A DNA stretch of 64,000 bases from Leucothrix mucor DSM 2157 (GTDB lineage Bacteria; Pseudomonadota; Gammaproteobacteria; Thiotrichales; Thiotrichaceae): the NCBI RefSeq assembly GCF_000419525.1, contig NZ_ATTE01000001.1, positions 4,152,501 through 4,216,500 on the forward strand. The letters are read 5' to 3'. Shown here piece by piece: positions 35,427-43,952 of the stretch (position 1 is the stretch's first letter; every line of letters starts with the position of its first letter). Both the position numbers and the translations under genes were made by a program. The notes below the pieces were generated by a model. That model was not told the origin of the DNA. It worked only from the letters and a program-made list of their open reading frames with translations, and did no database searches.

Positions 35427-36128
35427 ATGCCAGTTTTCCAGTACGGTACCACTTCGATTGAGTGGGTTTTTAAGTTAGATCGTAAGCTTGTTAATCATTA
35501 CGTGACTGTTGAGCGAGGAGAGAAAGTAGTCCTAAAGGGGCCAGAGGTTCCACTTCAAGAGCAGGAGGAGTTGATTCGCTACCGTGCTCGTTGGATTAAG
35601 CAGCGATTAGCTGAGGTAAACCAGCCTTTAAAGGAAGAAATTGTAACGGGTAGTCGTGCGAAATACCGTGGACGATCCTACTACTGTGAAGTCCTTGAAG
35701 CTCCAGAGTTGGCGAACCCAGTTATTACTTTTAATCAGAGCCGGTTTAAGGTGCTTTCACCAGAAGGCCACTTTGTTAGCCGAAGCAATTTTATGAGTGC
35801 ACTGGAGCGTTTTTATCATAGAAAAGCTGAAGAGAAGCTGGGTGCGCGTATAAAGTATTGGCAAAGGGAAACGGGGCTTGAGGCAACAGTGTTCAAAGTG
35901 AAGCGGTTCGAGTCGCGCTGGGCTAATTGTACGGAAAACCAGATACTGGAGTTTCATCCTCGCTGTATGGAGTTTGGTAATGCGGTCATGGATTACATTA
36001 TTGTTCATGAGCTGTGCCACACGGTTGAGAAGAGTCACAACAAAGCTTTCTGGCAGTTGGTAGCGAAGTTTTGTCCTAACTGGAAAGAGCTTCATGCTGA
36101 GATTGAATTGTCTGGGATGGCTGTCTAG
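35427..36128 (+). CDS. YgjP/DUF45-type M48-like metallopeptidase
   Basis: A 233-residue soluble protein of the YgjP-like (DUF45) family. It has the zinc motif HELCH near residue 193, the distal ligand in SHNKAFW, and the family segment FKVKRFESRWANCT. Family members are often annotated as SprT-like or M48 metallopeptidases, and are frequent neighbours of type I restriction genes. It starts 20 bp after hsdR on the same strand with no terminator between, so it is probably cotranscribed. Its role in restriction is not established. The ribosome-binding site is weak. Confidence 0.85.
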   Translation: MPVFQYGTTSIEWVFKLDRKLVNHYVTVERGEKVVLKGPEVPLQEQEELIRYRARWIKQRLAEVNQPLKEEIVTGSRAKYRGRSYYCEVLEAPELANPVITFNQSRFKVLSPEGHFVSRSNFMSALERFYHRKAEEKLGARIKYWQRETGLEATVFKVKRFESRWANCTENQILEFHPRCMEFGNAVMDYIIVHELCHTVEKSHNKAFWQLVAKFCPNWKELHAEIELSGMAV

Positions 36129-36179
36129 GCTGACAAGTAACAAGACAGAATCAACTATGATGCTATCAGAGGGTGCTGC

Positions 36180-36587
36180 TTGAAAGGTGTAAATGCACAA
36201 ATCGTGGTCTTCGATGGCATCTGCAATTTCTGCAATAGCTCAGTGAACTTCATTATTGCCCGTGATCCTGAAGGCAAATTTTCTTTCGCGCCCATGCAAG
36301 GCGAAGCCGCCAAAATGTTGATGAAACAACACGGAATCGATAATCCAGATCTGGATACATTCCTGTTGATTAAAAACGGTAAGTTATACCAAAGAACGGA
36401 TGCTGGGCTAGAAATTGCAAAAGACTTAACAGGTTACTGGAAATACTGTCGTGTATTTCTGATTCTGCCAGCACCGCTGCGAGATATTTTTTATCGGCTG
36501 CTTGCTAAAAACCGCTATCGAATCTTTGGAAAACGAGAGGTGTGTATGGTTCCGACGCCGGATGTTCGTGAGCGTTTCCTAAACTAA
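36180..36587 (+). CDS. DCC-family thiol-disulfide oxidoreductase (DUF393)
   Basis: A 135-residue protein with the DCC motif at its start (VFDGICNFCNSSVNF, giving the CxxC redox pair) and the C-terminal segment FGKREVCMVPTPDVRERFL. DUF393 proteins are predicted thiol-disulfide oxidoreductases of unknown substrate. The start is TTG 36180 with GAGGG about 6 nt upstream; no ATG lies early enough to include the DCC motif. It sits just beyond the restriction island and converges with the cupin gene. Confidence 0.85.
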   Translation: MKGVNAQIVVFDGICNFCNSSVNFIIARDPEGKFSFAPMQGEAAKMLMKQHGIDNPDLDTFLLIKNGKLYQRTDAGLEIAKDLTGYWKYCRVFLILPAPLRDIFYRLLAKNRYRIFGKREVCMVPTPDVRERFLN

Positions 36588-36623
36588 GAGGTTATCCTTC
36601 ATCCAGGGCTCATAGATATAGGC

Positions 36624-36649
36624 CGAAGAGGGCTATAGTGCGCTCTTCG
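36624..36649. terminator. Hairpin between convergent DCC and cupin genes
   Basis: CGAAGAG at 36624-36630 pairs with CTCTTCG at 36643-36649 around a 12-nt loop. It lies about midway between the two stop codons. No strong T run. Confidence 0.45.
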
Positions 36650-36681
36650 ACTTGTGATCTGTTTTATCGAGACAAGGCCGA

Positions 36682-37002
36682 TTAAACAAAATCCTGACGC
36701 ATCGGTGTGAATGTGTCGATCAGTACGCCTGCTTTTACGCAACGGCAGCCGTGCATGATGTTGGGCACTTTGTACATGGTGTCACCTGTCTTAACGAGCT
36801 TGGTTTCATCACCAATAGTGAATTCAAACTCACCGGATAGCACATAAGTCAGCTGCTCATGCGGATGCTTATGCATCGCGGCAACGGCGCCATCTTCAAA
36901 GTGTACTTCCACAGACATCATATTGTCAGAATGCGCTAAAACCTTACGGCTAATACCGTCTCCTAAGTCTTCCAGCACTACATCTTCATTATGTACAAAC
37001 AT
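36682..37002 (-). CDS. Cupin-domain protein (KdgF-like)
   Basis: A 106-residue single-domain cupin. Cupin motif 1 is HKHPHEQLTYVLSGEFEF (metal ligands H, H and E), and motif 2 is VPNIMHGC. The pattern resembles KdgF, which opens unsaturated uronate rings, but several small cupins share it, so the reaction is open. A 30-bp inverted repeat (37019-37048) lies directly upstream. The neighbour on the same strand is a hydroxyacid dehydrogenase gene, 117 bp upstream. Confidence 0.8.
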   Translation of the reverse strand: MFVHNEDVVLEDLGDGISRKVLAHSDNMMSVEVHFEDGAVAAMHKHPHEQLTYVLSGEFEFTIGDETKLVKTGDTMYKVPNIMHGCRCVKAGVLIDTFTPMRQDFV

Positions 37003-37018
37003 GTGATTTCTCCCTGTG

Positions 37019-37048
37019 ATTTAGTCATTAGACATCGATAGACTAAAT
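37019..37048. promoter_or_regulatory. Inverted repeat upstream of the cupin gene (possible operator)
   Basis: ATTTAGTC at 37019-37026 and GACTAAAT at 37041-37048 form perfect 8-bp arms with a 14-nt spacer, 16 bp before the cupin start codon. The position fits a repressor site or a 5' UTR hairpin. Confidence 0.4.
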
Positions 37049-37119
37049 GATATAAACCTCTGCCCCTCGCGAGTCAATGACTTCATTGAAGCGTGGGGCA
37101 GCGTCAGACATTGTTCAAA

Positions 37120-38001
37120 TTACTTCTTAAGCTTTAGGAAGTAATCGAAGATTTCCGGTACATTGCCATCGCCCATACCCGCGCCAAGTGCGGCCTGTAA
37201 GTTGGCTGATGTGCCTTCACCAATCTGTGTGCGCGTATCAAGATCCTTTGCCATTTCAAGGAAGTAGCCCAGATCTTTGTTCGCATTAGCGATTGAGAAG
37301 CCCAAATCGCTTACGCCATCAACTGCGTAGTTCTTACAGAACTGCATGAACGGAGAGCTTGATGGGCCAGTCGACATGATTTCAAACAACTGCTGGCGAT
37401 CAACACCGGCTAAATCTGCCACTGCAAATGCCTGTGACATAGCACAAACTGTTGTCATGCCCATGAAGTTGTTGATCAGCTTCGTTGTGTGACCTGCACC
37501 CAAAGCGCCCAGATAGAATACGTTTTCACCTTGCTCTTCCAGTACTGGCTTAACCTTGTCGAAGGTTGCCTGATCGCCAGATGCCATGATGTTCAGTAGT
37601 CCGTCTTTCGCGTGCGCTGGAGTACGGCCCAAAGGTGCATCGATCATGCCAGCACCTTTTTCTGCCAGTGCTGCACCAATCTTGCGGGTAGAAGCTGGAA
37701 TCGAGGTTCCGAAGTCGATTAAGACTGCGCCTTCTTTAATTCCCGCTAGAATACCGTCGTCAGCATAGACAATTTTTTCGACGACTTCAGAAGTGGTCAG
37801 GCAAAGCATCACGATATCACTTGCCGCTGCCAGTTCAGCAGGAGACTTGGCTTCAGTAGCACCGCCACGAGCAACGACTGCAGCAACGGCATCTTTATTA
37901 AGATCCATTACTTGTAGCTCATAGCCTTTGTTTTGCAGGTTGACGACCATGTTGTTGCCCATAAGGCCTAGGCCGATAAAGCCGATAACAGGTTTAGACA
38001 T
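37120..38001 (-). CDS. 3-hydroxyisobutyrate-dehydrogenase-family reductase
   Basis: A 293-residue NAD(P)-dependent beta-hydroxyacid dehydrogenase. The N-terminal Rossmann motif is GFIGLGLMGNNM, with acidic residue D after strand 2 (MDLNKDA), favouring NAD. The substrate motif DAPLGRTPAHAKDG and the catalytic lysine segment TTKLINNFMG are present. Family substrates include 3-hydroxyisobutyrate, tartronate semialdehyde and sulfolactaldehyde; I cannot decide. GAGGAG stands 7 nt before ATG 38001. An upstream in-frame start adds 14 unsupported residues. Its upstream region carries a 12-bp AT-rich palindrome. Confidence 0.87.
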   Translation of the reverse strand: MSKPVIGFIGLGLMGNNMVVNLQNKGYELQVMDLNKDAVAAVVARGGATEAKSPAELAAASDIVMLCLTTSEVVEKIVYADDGILAGIKEGAVLIDFGTSIPASTRKIGAALAEKGAGMIDAPLGRTPAHAKDGLLNIMASGDQATFDKVKPVLEEQGENVFYLGALGAGHTTKLINNFMGMTTVCAMSQAFAVADLAGVDRQQLFEIMSTGPSSSPFMQFCKNYAVDGVSDLGFSIANANKDLGYFLEMAKDLDTRTQIGEGTSANLQAALGAGMGDGNVPEIFDYFLKLKK

Positions 38002-38363
38002 TTCTAACTCCTCAAGGTGTTGTGTTCCGATGTGTCGATACATAGTATAACATATTAGACTTAACTTCTAATATATTAGTTAAAGGCCGTCATAACATAG
38101 CGTTTGATCAGTGCTCTTAACTCATTATCGTCTGCCCCACTGAAGGAGGGCCATGCATCTTTCAGATAATAGGGCTAATTCGCCAACGCTCTAATGTAAC
38201 AACATGGTATTGAAAATCTAGATCTGGATAGATTCCTTATTACTAAGGCAGTAAGTTATTTTCAAGTATGTTGTTCACCACTTTGCATTCGAGTTGTCGT
38301 ATTCTTGTCTGCTACAAAGCACTGCATTCTGGAAAGCCTGAAAACAACTTGGTAAACGATCTC
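38002..38363. other. Divergent intergenic region with a 12-bp palindrome
   Basis: This 362-bp gap separates the hydroxyacid dehydrogenase and amidohydrolase genes, which point away from each other. It is AT-rich near the dehydrogenase and contains the perfect palindrome CTAATATATTAG at 38068-38079, a candidate regulator site or -10 region. I see no gene or RNA in it. Confidence 0.5.
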
Positions 38364-39761
38364 ATGTCCACAAAGCTAATCACCCATGCCACCGTCCTAG
38401 TCACTATGGACGCCGACCGTCGTGAACTTGCCGATGGTGCGATCTTAATTCGTGACAATGTTATCGAGCTAGTGGATACCACGGTAGCGTTGGAGAAATA
38501 CTGCACCGAGCAGGGCATCACGCCCGATGAAACTATTGATGCGACTGGCACGGTGATCATACCCGGCTTAATCAATTGCCATCACCACCTCTACCAAACA
38601 CTCACCCGCACGGTCGGAACTGCGCAAGGCCTGTCACTATTTGATTGGCTAAAAACGCTGTACAAAATTTGGGGGAAAATGGATGGCGAGGCGGTGTATG
38701 TCAGTGCCAAAGTTGGCCTATCTGAGTTGCTGTTATCTGGCGCAACCACGGTTGCGGATCATCTCTATTTATTTCCCAATGGCGCGAAATTAGATGATGA
38801 GATTCGTGCGGCCAAAGAGCTTGGCGTTCGTTTTCATCCTACCCGTGGCAGTATGAGTTTGGGTGAAAGTCAGGGTGGATTGCCGCCGGATTCTGTTTGT
38901 CAGGATGAGGAGTCGATTTTAAAAGACTGCATTCGCGTGATCGATACCTTCCACGATGCTGAAAAGTATTCGATGTTACGCATTGGTTTAGCGCCATGTT
39001 CACCGTTCAGCGTAACTGGCGAGCTAATGCAGAAAACCGCTGATCTGGCGCGCCAATATCCTAAAGTAAACTTGCACACGCACCTTGCTGAAACCATTGA
39101 TGAGGATCGTTTTTGTCTGGAGAAATTTGGCATGCGGCCGTTGGAATATATGGAGAGCGTCGGCTGGTTGGGTGATGATGTGTGGTTTGCGCATATGGTG
39201 CATCCGTCCAGTGATGAGATTGAGCAAATGGCTGAGACTCGCACCGGTATTTGCCATTGCCCTAGCAGTAATATGATCTTGGCCTCTGGTATTGCACCGG
39301 TGCGTGAAATGGTGGATGCGGGGATGAAGGTAGCTTTGGGTGTTGATGGCTCCGCGAGCAACGATGGCAATCATATGCTCGGTGAAGCGCGGCAAGCGAT
39401 GTTATTACAGCGGGTTGGTTGGCCAGGGTTTGAGGCGAAAGCGGATCGTTTTTCAGCGCGGGAAGCACTGGAATTAGCAACGCTGGGTGGTGCACGAGTA
39501 TTACGTCGTGAGGATGATATTGGTAGCTTGGAAGTGGGTAAAGCAGCTGATTTAGTGGCATTTCGGGTTGATGGCTTACATCATGCCGGCGGGCAAAGTG
39601 ATCCGGTAGCCTCTTTAATGACTTGTGCGCCAGCGCCTGCTTGGTTGTCGATTATTAATGGTGACGTTGTAGTGCGCGATGGTGTGTTGCAGGGTGTTGA
39701 TTTGCCGCCGTTAATCAAGCGACACAATGAGATTGCAGCCGGTATGTTGCAGGCGGATTAA
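38364..39761 (+). CDS. Amidohydrolase, 8-oxoguanine deaminase type
   Basis: A 465-residue metal-dependent amidohydrolase of the ATZ/TRZ/8-oxoguanine deaminase group. It has the metal segment PGLINCHHHLYQTLTR, FDWLKTLYKIW, the second histidine NLHTHLAET, HMVHPSSDEIEQ, the ICHCPSSN motif and the catalytic aspartate in ALGVDGSASND. These residues match bacterial 8-oxoguanine deaminases and relatives that act on guanine- or triazine-like rings. It could salvage oxidised guanine or hydrolyse another purine, in keeping with the guaD-xdhC-urate oxidase set. The start is ATG 38364; longer in-frame starts lack homology. The ribosome site is weak. Confidence 0.85.
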   Translation: MSTKLITHATVLVTMDADRRELADGAILIRDNVIELVDTTVALEKYCTEQGITPDETIDATGTVIIPGLINCHHHLYQTLTRTVGTAQGLSLFDWLKTLYKIWGKMDGEAVYVSAKVGLSELLLSGATTVADHLYLFPNGAKLDDEIRAAKELGVRFHPTRGSMSLGESQGGLPPDSVCQDEESILKDCIRVIDTFHDAEKYSMLRIGLAPCSPFSVTGELMQKTADLARQYPKVNLHTHLAETIDEDRFCLEKFGMRPLEYMESVGWLGDDVWFAHMVHPSSDEIEQMAETRTGICHCPSSNMILASGIAPVREMVDAGMKVALGVDGSASNDGNHMLGEARQAMLLQRVGWPGFEAKADRFSAREALELATLGGARVLRREDDIGSLEVGKAADLVAFRVDGLHHAGGQSDPVASLMTCAPAPAWLSIINGDVVVRDGVLQGVDLPPLIKRHNEIAAGMLQAD

Positions 39762-39778
39762 ACGTTTCGGTGGCTATG

Positions 39779-40507
39779 CTAAATACCTTTTAGGTATTGC
39801 TTAATGGCGCTGTAAAACTCGGGTAGTCGGCCATTTTTAATCGCCAATATATCGGTGATAAAACGCTCAGTATCAGCAGCTGAATGGTGGATACTTTCGG
39901 CTTCGGCTTCGGCTTCGGCTTCGGTTGGAGCACTGTTATTCAGCGAGCGCCAATCTGCCAGTTGCTGCTTTAGATTAATCAAACAAGACTGGCGACGCTC
40001 TACCAAAAAAGCACAATTCAGATTAAGCAGCGCGATAGTATGCGCTGCTTTTTCCTGCTCTTGCTCGGTCAGCTCGGCACTGGGCAATACCTGCCCGCTT
40101 TTATCGCAGTAATAAAAGTAACGTTCACAATCAGTTTGCAAGGGACTGATAAAGGCTTCTTCATCATATTGATTAAGCTTGTAATGCCCTCCAAAGCGCT
40201 CGGCATCTGGCAAGGTTCCTGCAAACACATCATCCATCGCGCACAGCACAATATTGCTAGGCTCAAAAGTCCGTGCCGGATAGCGACTTCTGGGTGCAAT
40301 ATGCTCCAAATGCGTGCCCATTTCCTTATCATCCAGCGATAACTCGGTATACGCACACAAGCCAAATTGCTGTCTATAACAAACTTTGCGCAGGTCTTTT
40401 TTATTAAACCGACGCCATGCTTTTTTCGCCGCGATATCCGTTTCAGGCGGATTGTGTCGTCGTCGCTGCAGGCGTTTACAGGGTGCAATTTGCTGAATAT
40501 GCCGCAT
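39779..40507 (-). CDS. PtuB/TIGR02646-like HNH nuclease, solitary
   Basis: A 242-residue protein with the pattern of the TIGR02646/PtuB HNH group: LRKVCYRQQFGLCAYTELSL (first part of the finger) followed by HLEHIAPRSRYP and NIVLCAMDDVF. In Septu defence and some retrons this nuclease works with an AAA ATPase, but no ATPase gene is adjacent. The usual CAYCE appears here as CAYTE, so the second zinc cysteine is missing. A (EA)n run near residue 200 comes from a hexanucleotide repeat. The start could be TTG 40534 or ATG 40507. Restriction-like activity is possible but the altered motif makes it doubtful. Confidence 0.65.
   Translation of the reverse strand: MRHIQQIAPCKRLQRRRHNPPETDIAAKKAWRRFNKKDLRKVCYRQQFGLCAYTELSLDDKEMGTHLEHIAPRSRYPARTFEPSNIVLCAMDDVFAGTLPDAERFGGHYKLNQYDEEAFISPLQTDCERYFYYCDKSGQVLPSAELTEQEQEKAAHTIALLNLNCAFLVERRQSCLINLKQQLADWRSLNNSAPTEAEAEAEAESIHHSAADTERFITDILAIKNGRLPEFYSAIKQYLKGI
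39896..39925. repeat. TTCGGC hexanucleotide repeat (about 5 copies) in the HNH gene
   Basis: Four TTCGGC units and one TTCGGT unit stand in tandem inside the HNH-like gene and encode an EAEAEAEA run. Six-base units keep the frame, so length changes alter only the linker. Confidence 0.9.
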
Positions 40508-40715
40508 AACGAATGATGAGTCCTGAGCGCGCAAGGCAATAAGAAAGCGCTGAGCATATCGGGAATAAGCTAACTAGTCTAATAGCTATCAATTGTTGCT
40601 AAAAATGTACTAATTTTGTACTACCTATCTAAAAACGCACAACTTTATTAAACGATTGCTGTTATAAATAGTCCGACTTTCGATGAGTCATAATTAACAA
40701 AAGGAGATTGGAGAT

Positions 40716-41132
40716 ATGAATCAAAGGGATAGTTTGTTGAGCAAGTGCGGTGCAATGTTCCTATTTAGCATCAGCTTTGGGGTAGCCCAAGCGGCGCTGC
40801 CACCACAGTTTCAGAATGAGAAAGACCTTGGGGTGATGATGGAATACGTCAAAGCGCATCCTGAAGTTATGTCGGGGTTACATGCGATTGATCTGAATTA
40901 TTTCACGGTGTACTACGGCGAGGGCTGCAGTGTGCTGTTTGAGCGTGAGAAAATCGAGCGTTCAGAAGGTTGGGTCGGCCCCGCAGCACCGCTGGTATTT
41001 AAAGCAAAGCAGTGCGAAGAAGAGGCTCAGACGGATTCTGGCTTTACTGAAATTAGCGATGACATGGGTGGTATTACCTCCCGTGATACCGAGGCTTGCG
41101 GGCCAGTGATTACTGAAGAAAGCTGCCAGTAG
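40716..41132 (+). CDS. Secreted small protein of unknown function
   Basis: A 138-residue protein with a signal peptide (about residues 1-27, hydrophobic AMFLFSISFGVAQA before ALPPQF). The mature part has four or five cysteines, is acidic and has no motif I recognise. AAGGAGAT precedes the ATG at good distance. It converges with the pabB-pabC fusion gene only 11 bp away. I cannot assign a function. Confidence 0.75.
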   Translation: MNQRDSLLSKCGAMFLFSISFGVAQAALPPQFQNEKDLGVMMEYVKAHPEVMSGLHAIDLNYFTVYYGEGCSVLFEREKIERSEGWVGPAAPLVFKAKQCEEEAQTDSGFTEISDDMGGITSRDTEACGPVITEESCQ

Positions 41133-41143
41133 ACCGCCTTCGT

Positions 41144-43072
41144 TTATTCAACACCGACTTCCACCAGACCACGAACAGAGTTACTCAAATAGACTCGATC
41201 GGCCTGCTTAAGGTCATCCAGCGTCAGGCTGCGTTGCTGAAGATTTAGCGTAGAATCGGCCAGTAGCGTTGCACGCATCACACCCGGTAACGCGCCATCT
41301 GATAACGGTGGCGTGTACCAGTTACCAGCTTGTTGAATAATTAGATTATGGCGGCTGGCTTCGGCGATATAGCCATGCTCATTTAAAAACAGCACATCAT
41401 AAAACCCCTGTACTGCAGCTTCGTCGAAGGCTTGGTTGTAGAGCTTGCGATTGGTGGTTTTGTGTTGGCGGAATAAATTGCCCGCTTCAATGCGTTTATC
41501 GCTTAATGTAATGCGTGGAAGGTTGGCCGTATCATGACCAGCACCAGCACCAGCACCAGCACCAGCACCAGCACCAGCACCAGCACCAGCACCAGCACCA
41601 GCACCTATGGCAGTGGTCACACTTTCACTCATTTGTGATTGCGGCAGCACCTCATGACTAATACTCAGCTCACCCTCGGCATTCAGCAATACGCGTAACT
41701 TCAGATCATCACCAGCATCAACACTTCGAACATAATCAGTTAATAACTCACCCACCGGCTTACTTGGCAGCGGATAACCAAACTCAGCCGCACTCTGCGT
41801 TAAGCGCTCAATATGCTGATCCAGTCGCAATAACTGCTGAGTCGATGCATCATATCGCAGCGATTCAATCAGCTTAAACTGCTGATTGAGCCCAGTCACA
41901 AAGCGTGCCTTTAACTGACTCTCATGCCACTCATCTAACGGATTACTTTCATAAATAATGCCGCCACCAATGCCTAAAGTGCCGTGTTGGCTATCTTTCG
42001 GAAAGTGCAGCGTGCGAATGGGTACATTAAAGGTGAAATCATTCTCCGGTGTAATAAAGCCAATCGCGCCGGTATAAATATCGCGTGGCGTAGCTTCCAG
42101 CTCATGAATGATTTCCATGGTACGAATTTTCGGTGTGCCAGTAATCGAACCGCAGGGGAATAAACCTTTAACCACCTCAGCAAAGGGAATGCTTTGCTCA
42201 ACCTGTCCCTCAATCGTAGAGATCATTTGATGCAGCGTTTTAAAGGTTTGAATCTCAAATAACTGACTGACTTTAACGCTGCCAGAGCTGGCCAGCCGAC
42301 CAATATCATTGCGCATCAAATCCACGATCATGACATTTTCAGAGCGCTGCTTTTTATCTTCCGCCATGGCTTTAAGGATCGCTGCATCCTCAGCGTCATC
42401 CTTACCGCGCGGAGTCGTGCCTTTCATGGGTTTAGTAGATAAGCGTGTGCCTTGTTTGCGAATAAATAACTCTGGTGACAGTGAGAGTACGGAACGCTGC
42501 GGCAAATGCATCAGACAAGAAAACGCCACTTTTTGGCGCTCGCGCAGTGCCTGATACAAGCCATCAATACTGCCCTCTAAATCAAAGCCCACGCGGTAGG
42601 TATGATTCACCTGATAGGTATCGCCTGCGCTAATGTAGTCGAGAATACGCTCTAGCTTGGCAATGTACTCCGCTTCAGTTTCGGAGGCTTTCCAATTACG
42701 GATATAAGGTTCAGATTCCGGCAGTTGCTGTAGTGTTTCGGTGACTTCAGAAGGGGCTAAGCGTGTCGCCTTATCAAAGGCATAAAACTGCAATAAGGGG
42801 TTGTCGATGGTGTGTTGCTGGCGAAATGGTGCCAACTTGGCAGACAGCGCATAGCCTGCTTCATAGCTTAAATAACCTGCCAGATAATGGCCTTTCTCAC
42901 GCTCCTCATCAATTGCCGCCAAGGCTGCGGGAAGCTCTTCGGCGTTTAAGGCAATAATTTCGCGAGCGGGCTGTGTAAATAACCAAGCCGCTTCATCGGT
43001 ATTAGAAAGCAAAGTGTTTTCAAACAGAATGAATGGCCGCGCCTGCTGTAACGTGTCGGTCAGTTGAGTCAT
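41144..43072 (-). CDS. pabB: PabB-PabC fusion: aminodeoxychorismate synthase I and lyase
   Basis: A 642-residue fusion making p-aminobenzoate for folate. Residues about 1-420 are the chorismate-utilising PabB part: PMKGTTPRG, VDLMRNDIGR, SITGTPKIRTMEII and GIGGGIIYES. Residues about 430-642 are a PabC-type PLP lyase, with the catalytic lysine in NRKLYNQ, EASRHNL and LPGVMRATLL. PabB-PabC fusions are known in many bacteria. A Gly-Ala run of 11 hexamers sits inside the lyase domain near residue 500, which is unusual. No pabA gene is next to it. The ribosome site is weak. Confidence 0.93.
   Translation of the reverse strand: MTQLTDTLQQARPFILFENTLLSNTDEAAWLFTQPAREIIALNAEELPAALAAIDEEREKGHYLAGYLSYEAGYALSAKLAPFRQQHTIDNPLLQFYAFDKATRLAPSEVTETLQQLPESEPYIRNWKASETEAEYIAKLERILDYISAGDTYQVNHTYRVGFDLEGSIDGLYQALRERQKVAFSCLMHLPQRSVLSLSPELFIRKQGTRLSTKPMKGTTPRGKDDAEDAAILKAMAEDKKQRSENVMIVDLMRNDIGRLASSGSVKVSQLFEIQTFKTLHQMISTIEGQVEQSIPFAEVVKGLFPCGSITGTPKIRTMEIIHELEATPRDIYTGAIGFITPENDFTFNVPIRTLHFPKDSQHGTLGIGGGIIYESNPLDEWHESQLKARFVTGLNQQFKLIESLRYDASTQQLLRLDQHIERLTQSAAEFGYPLPSKPVGELLTDYVRSVDAGDDLKLRVLLNAEGELSISHEVLPQSQMSESVTTAIGAGAGAGAGAGAGAGAGAGAGAGHDTANLPRITLSDKRIEAGNLFRQHKTTNRKLYNQAFDEAAVQGFYDVLFLNEHGYIAEASRHNLIIQQAGNWYTPPLSDGALPGVMRATLLADSTLNLQQRSLTLDDLKQADRVYLSNSVRGLVEVGVE
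41537..41605. repeat. ACCAGC hexanucleotide repeat (11 copies) in pabB-pabC
   Basis: Eleven perfect ACCAGC units plus a partial copy encode an alternating Gly-Ala run in the lyase part of the fusion. The perfect copies imply recent expansion; the six-base unit keeps the reading frame. Confidence 0.97.
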
Positions 43073-43179
43073 GAGTTCGTGCTTATGGTGAGGGCTTACA
43101 GGGTAAGTGACTACCCCAGCGGAAAGGTTAAATCCTCCCGTTATTGGCTGGGGCAGTCAAGCACGATTATCAGAAATGT

Positions 43180-43692
43180 TTATTCGAAAGTGATTTGCTT
43201 GGCTGGGTCGCTGTAAGGTCTAACAACTACAGTACCAGCCAGCTTATCGTGCCAGCCTTGTTTGCGCTTATCCCAGATTATCCAGAAGCAGCCCAGTCCA
43301 AAGATCAGGGTAGAAGGAATGTAAGCAAAGTAGCGGCCAATAAACTGTCCGATAGACGGCTTATTGCCGGTTTTAGCATCCACAATGGTTGCCTGGAATA
43401 GCATTTTTCCTGGTGTCGCAGACTTCAGTACCCAGAATGTTATCACTGCAATAATCGGTAATAAGTAGTTTATAAACATCGCAACGACACCACCTGCACC
43501 AGGGCCCGCTTCCGGGTCAAACGCGCTTGCGCCCATTAATATGTACAGTAACGGTAGGGTGATCAGTATTAATAAGATGGAGTCGATCAGCGAGGCCGCC
43601 ACACGAATCCAAAACCCGACATATTGAAGGGGGTGTTGGTTGCCAGCGGTATGCAGGTCGGAGGTGGGAGCCTGATAAGGGTTATTTTCCAT
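43180..43692 (-). CDS. RDD-family membrane protein
   Basis: A 170-residue membrane protein of the RDD family. It has the opening motif GFWIRVAASLIDSILL (R and D of the RDD pattern), two to four helices, and the closing motif DKRKQGWHDKLAGTVVV. The N-terminus is a short hydrophilic NPYQAPTS-type tail. Some family members are linked to Na+/H+ exchange, but most have no known function. AGGAAAT precedes the ATG. Confidence 0.88.
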   Translation of the reverse strand: MENNPYQAPTSDLHTAGNQHPLQYVGFWIRVAASLIDSILLILITLPLLYILMGASAFDPEAGPGAGGVVAMFINYLLPIIAVITFWVLKSATPGKMLFQATIVDAKTGNKPSIGQFIGRYFAYIPSTLIFGLGCFWIIWDKRKQGWHDKLAGTVVVRPYSDPAKQITFE

Positions 43693-43871
43693 TATTATTT
43701 CCTGTGATGGGTTAAGTGATTAGTATTTTTCTTGGCCACTATTGTAAAGCGATTAAATGTGATATCAATTGCTATATGATGAACACATCGTCTTTTTAGT
43801 GTCTCATATTCATCGGGAGTATGGGTCTTTAATGTTAGGGTTGATTGGTAAGTGAAAATGGGGGTTACAAA

Positions 43872-43952
43872 ATGAGACAACGTTTATTAGTGCTGACCGT
43901 TATTTTGGCAATTTCAGCAGACATCATGATGATGGCGTATGCCATGAGCTAA
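43872..43952 (+). CDS. Possible 26-residue hydrophobic peptide
   Basis: An ATG opens a 26-codon frame ending in TAA. It has a basic start (MRQR), a hydrophobic core (LLVLTVILAIS) and a Met-rich end, consistent with one membrane helix. A purine-rich GGGGG stretch lies about 10 nt upstream. It is short enough to be chance. Confidence 0.3.
   Translation: MRQRLLVLTVILAISADIMMMAYAMS

Noticed and set aside
41537-41605. CRISPR-like array
   Set aside because: It is a hexanucleotide repeat without spacers, inside a coding frame.
43695-43880. Minus-strand 61-residue ORF in the gap after the RDD gene
   Set aside because: No ribosome site, no domain and a composition unlike a protein; it covers the RDD promoter region.
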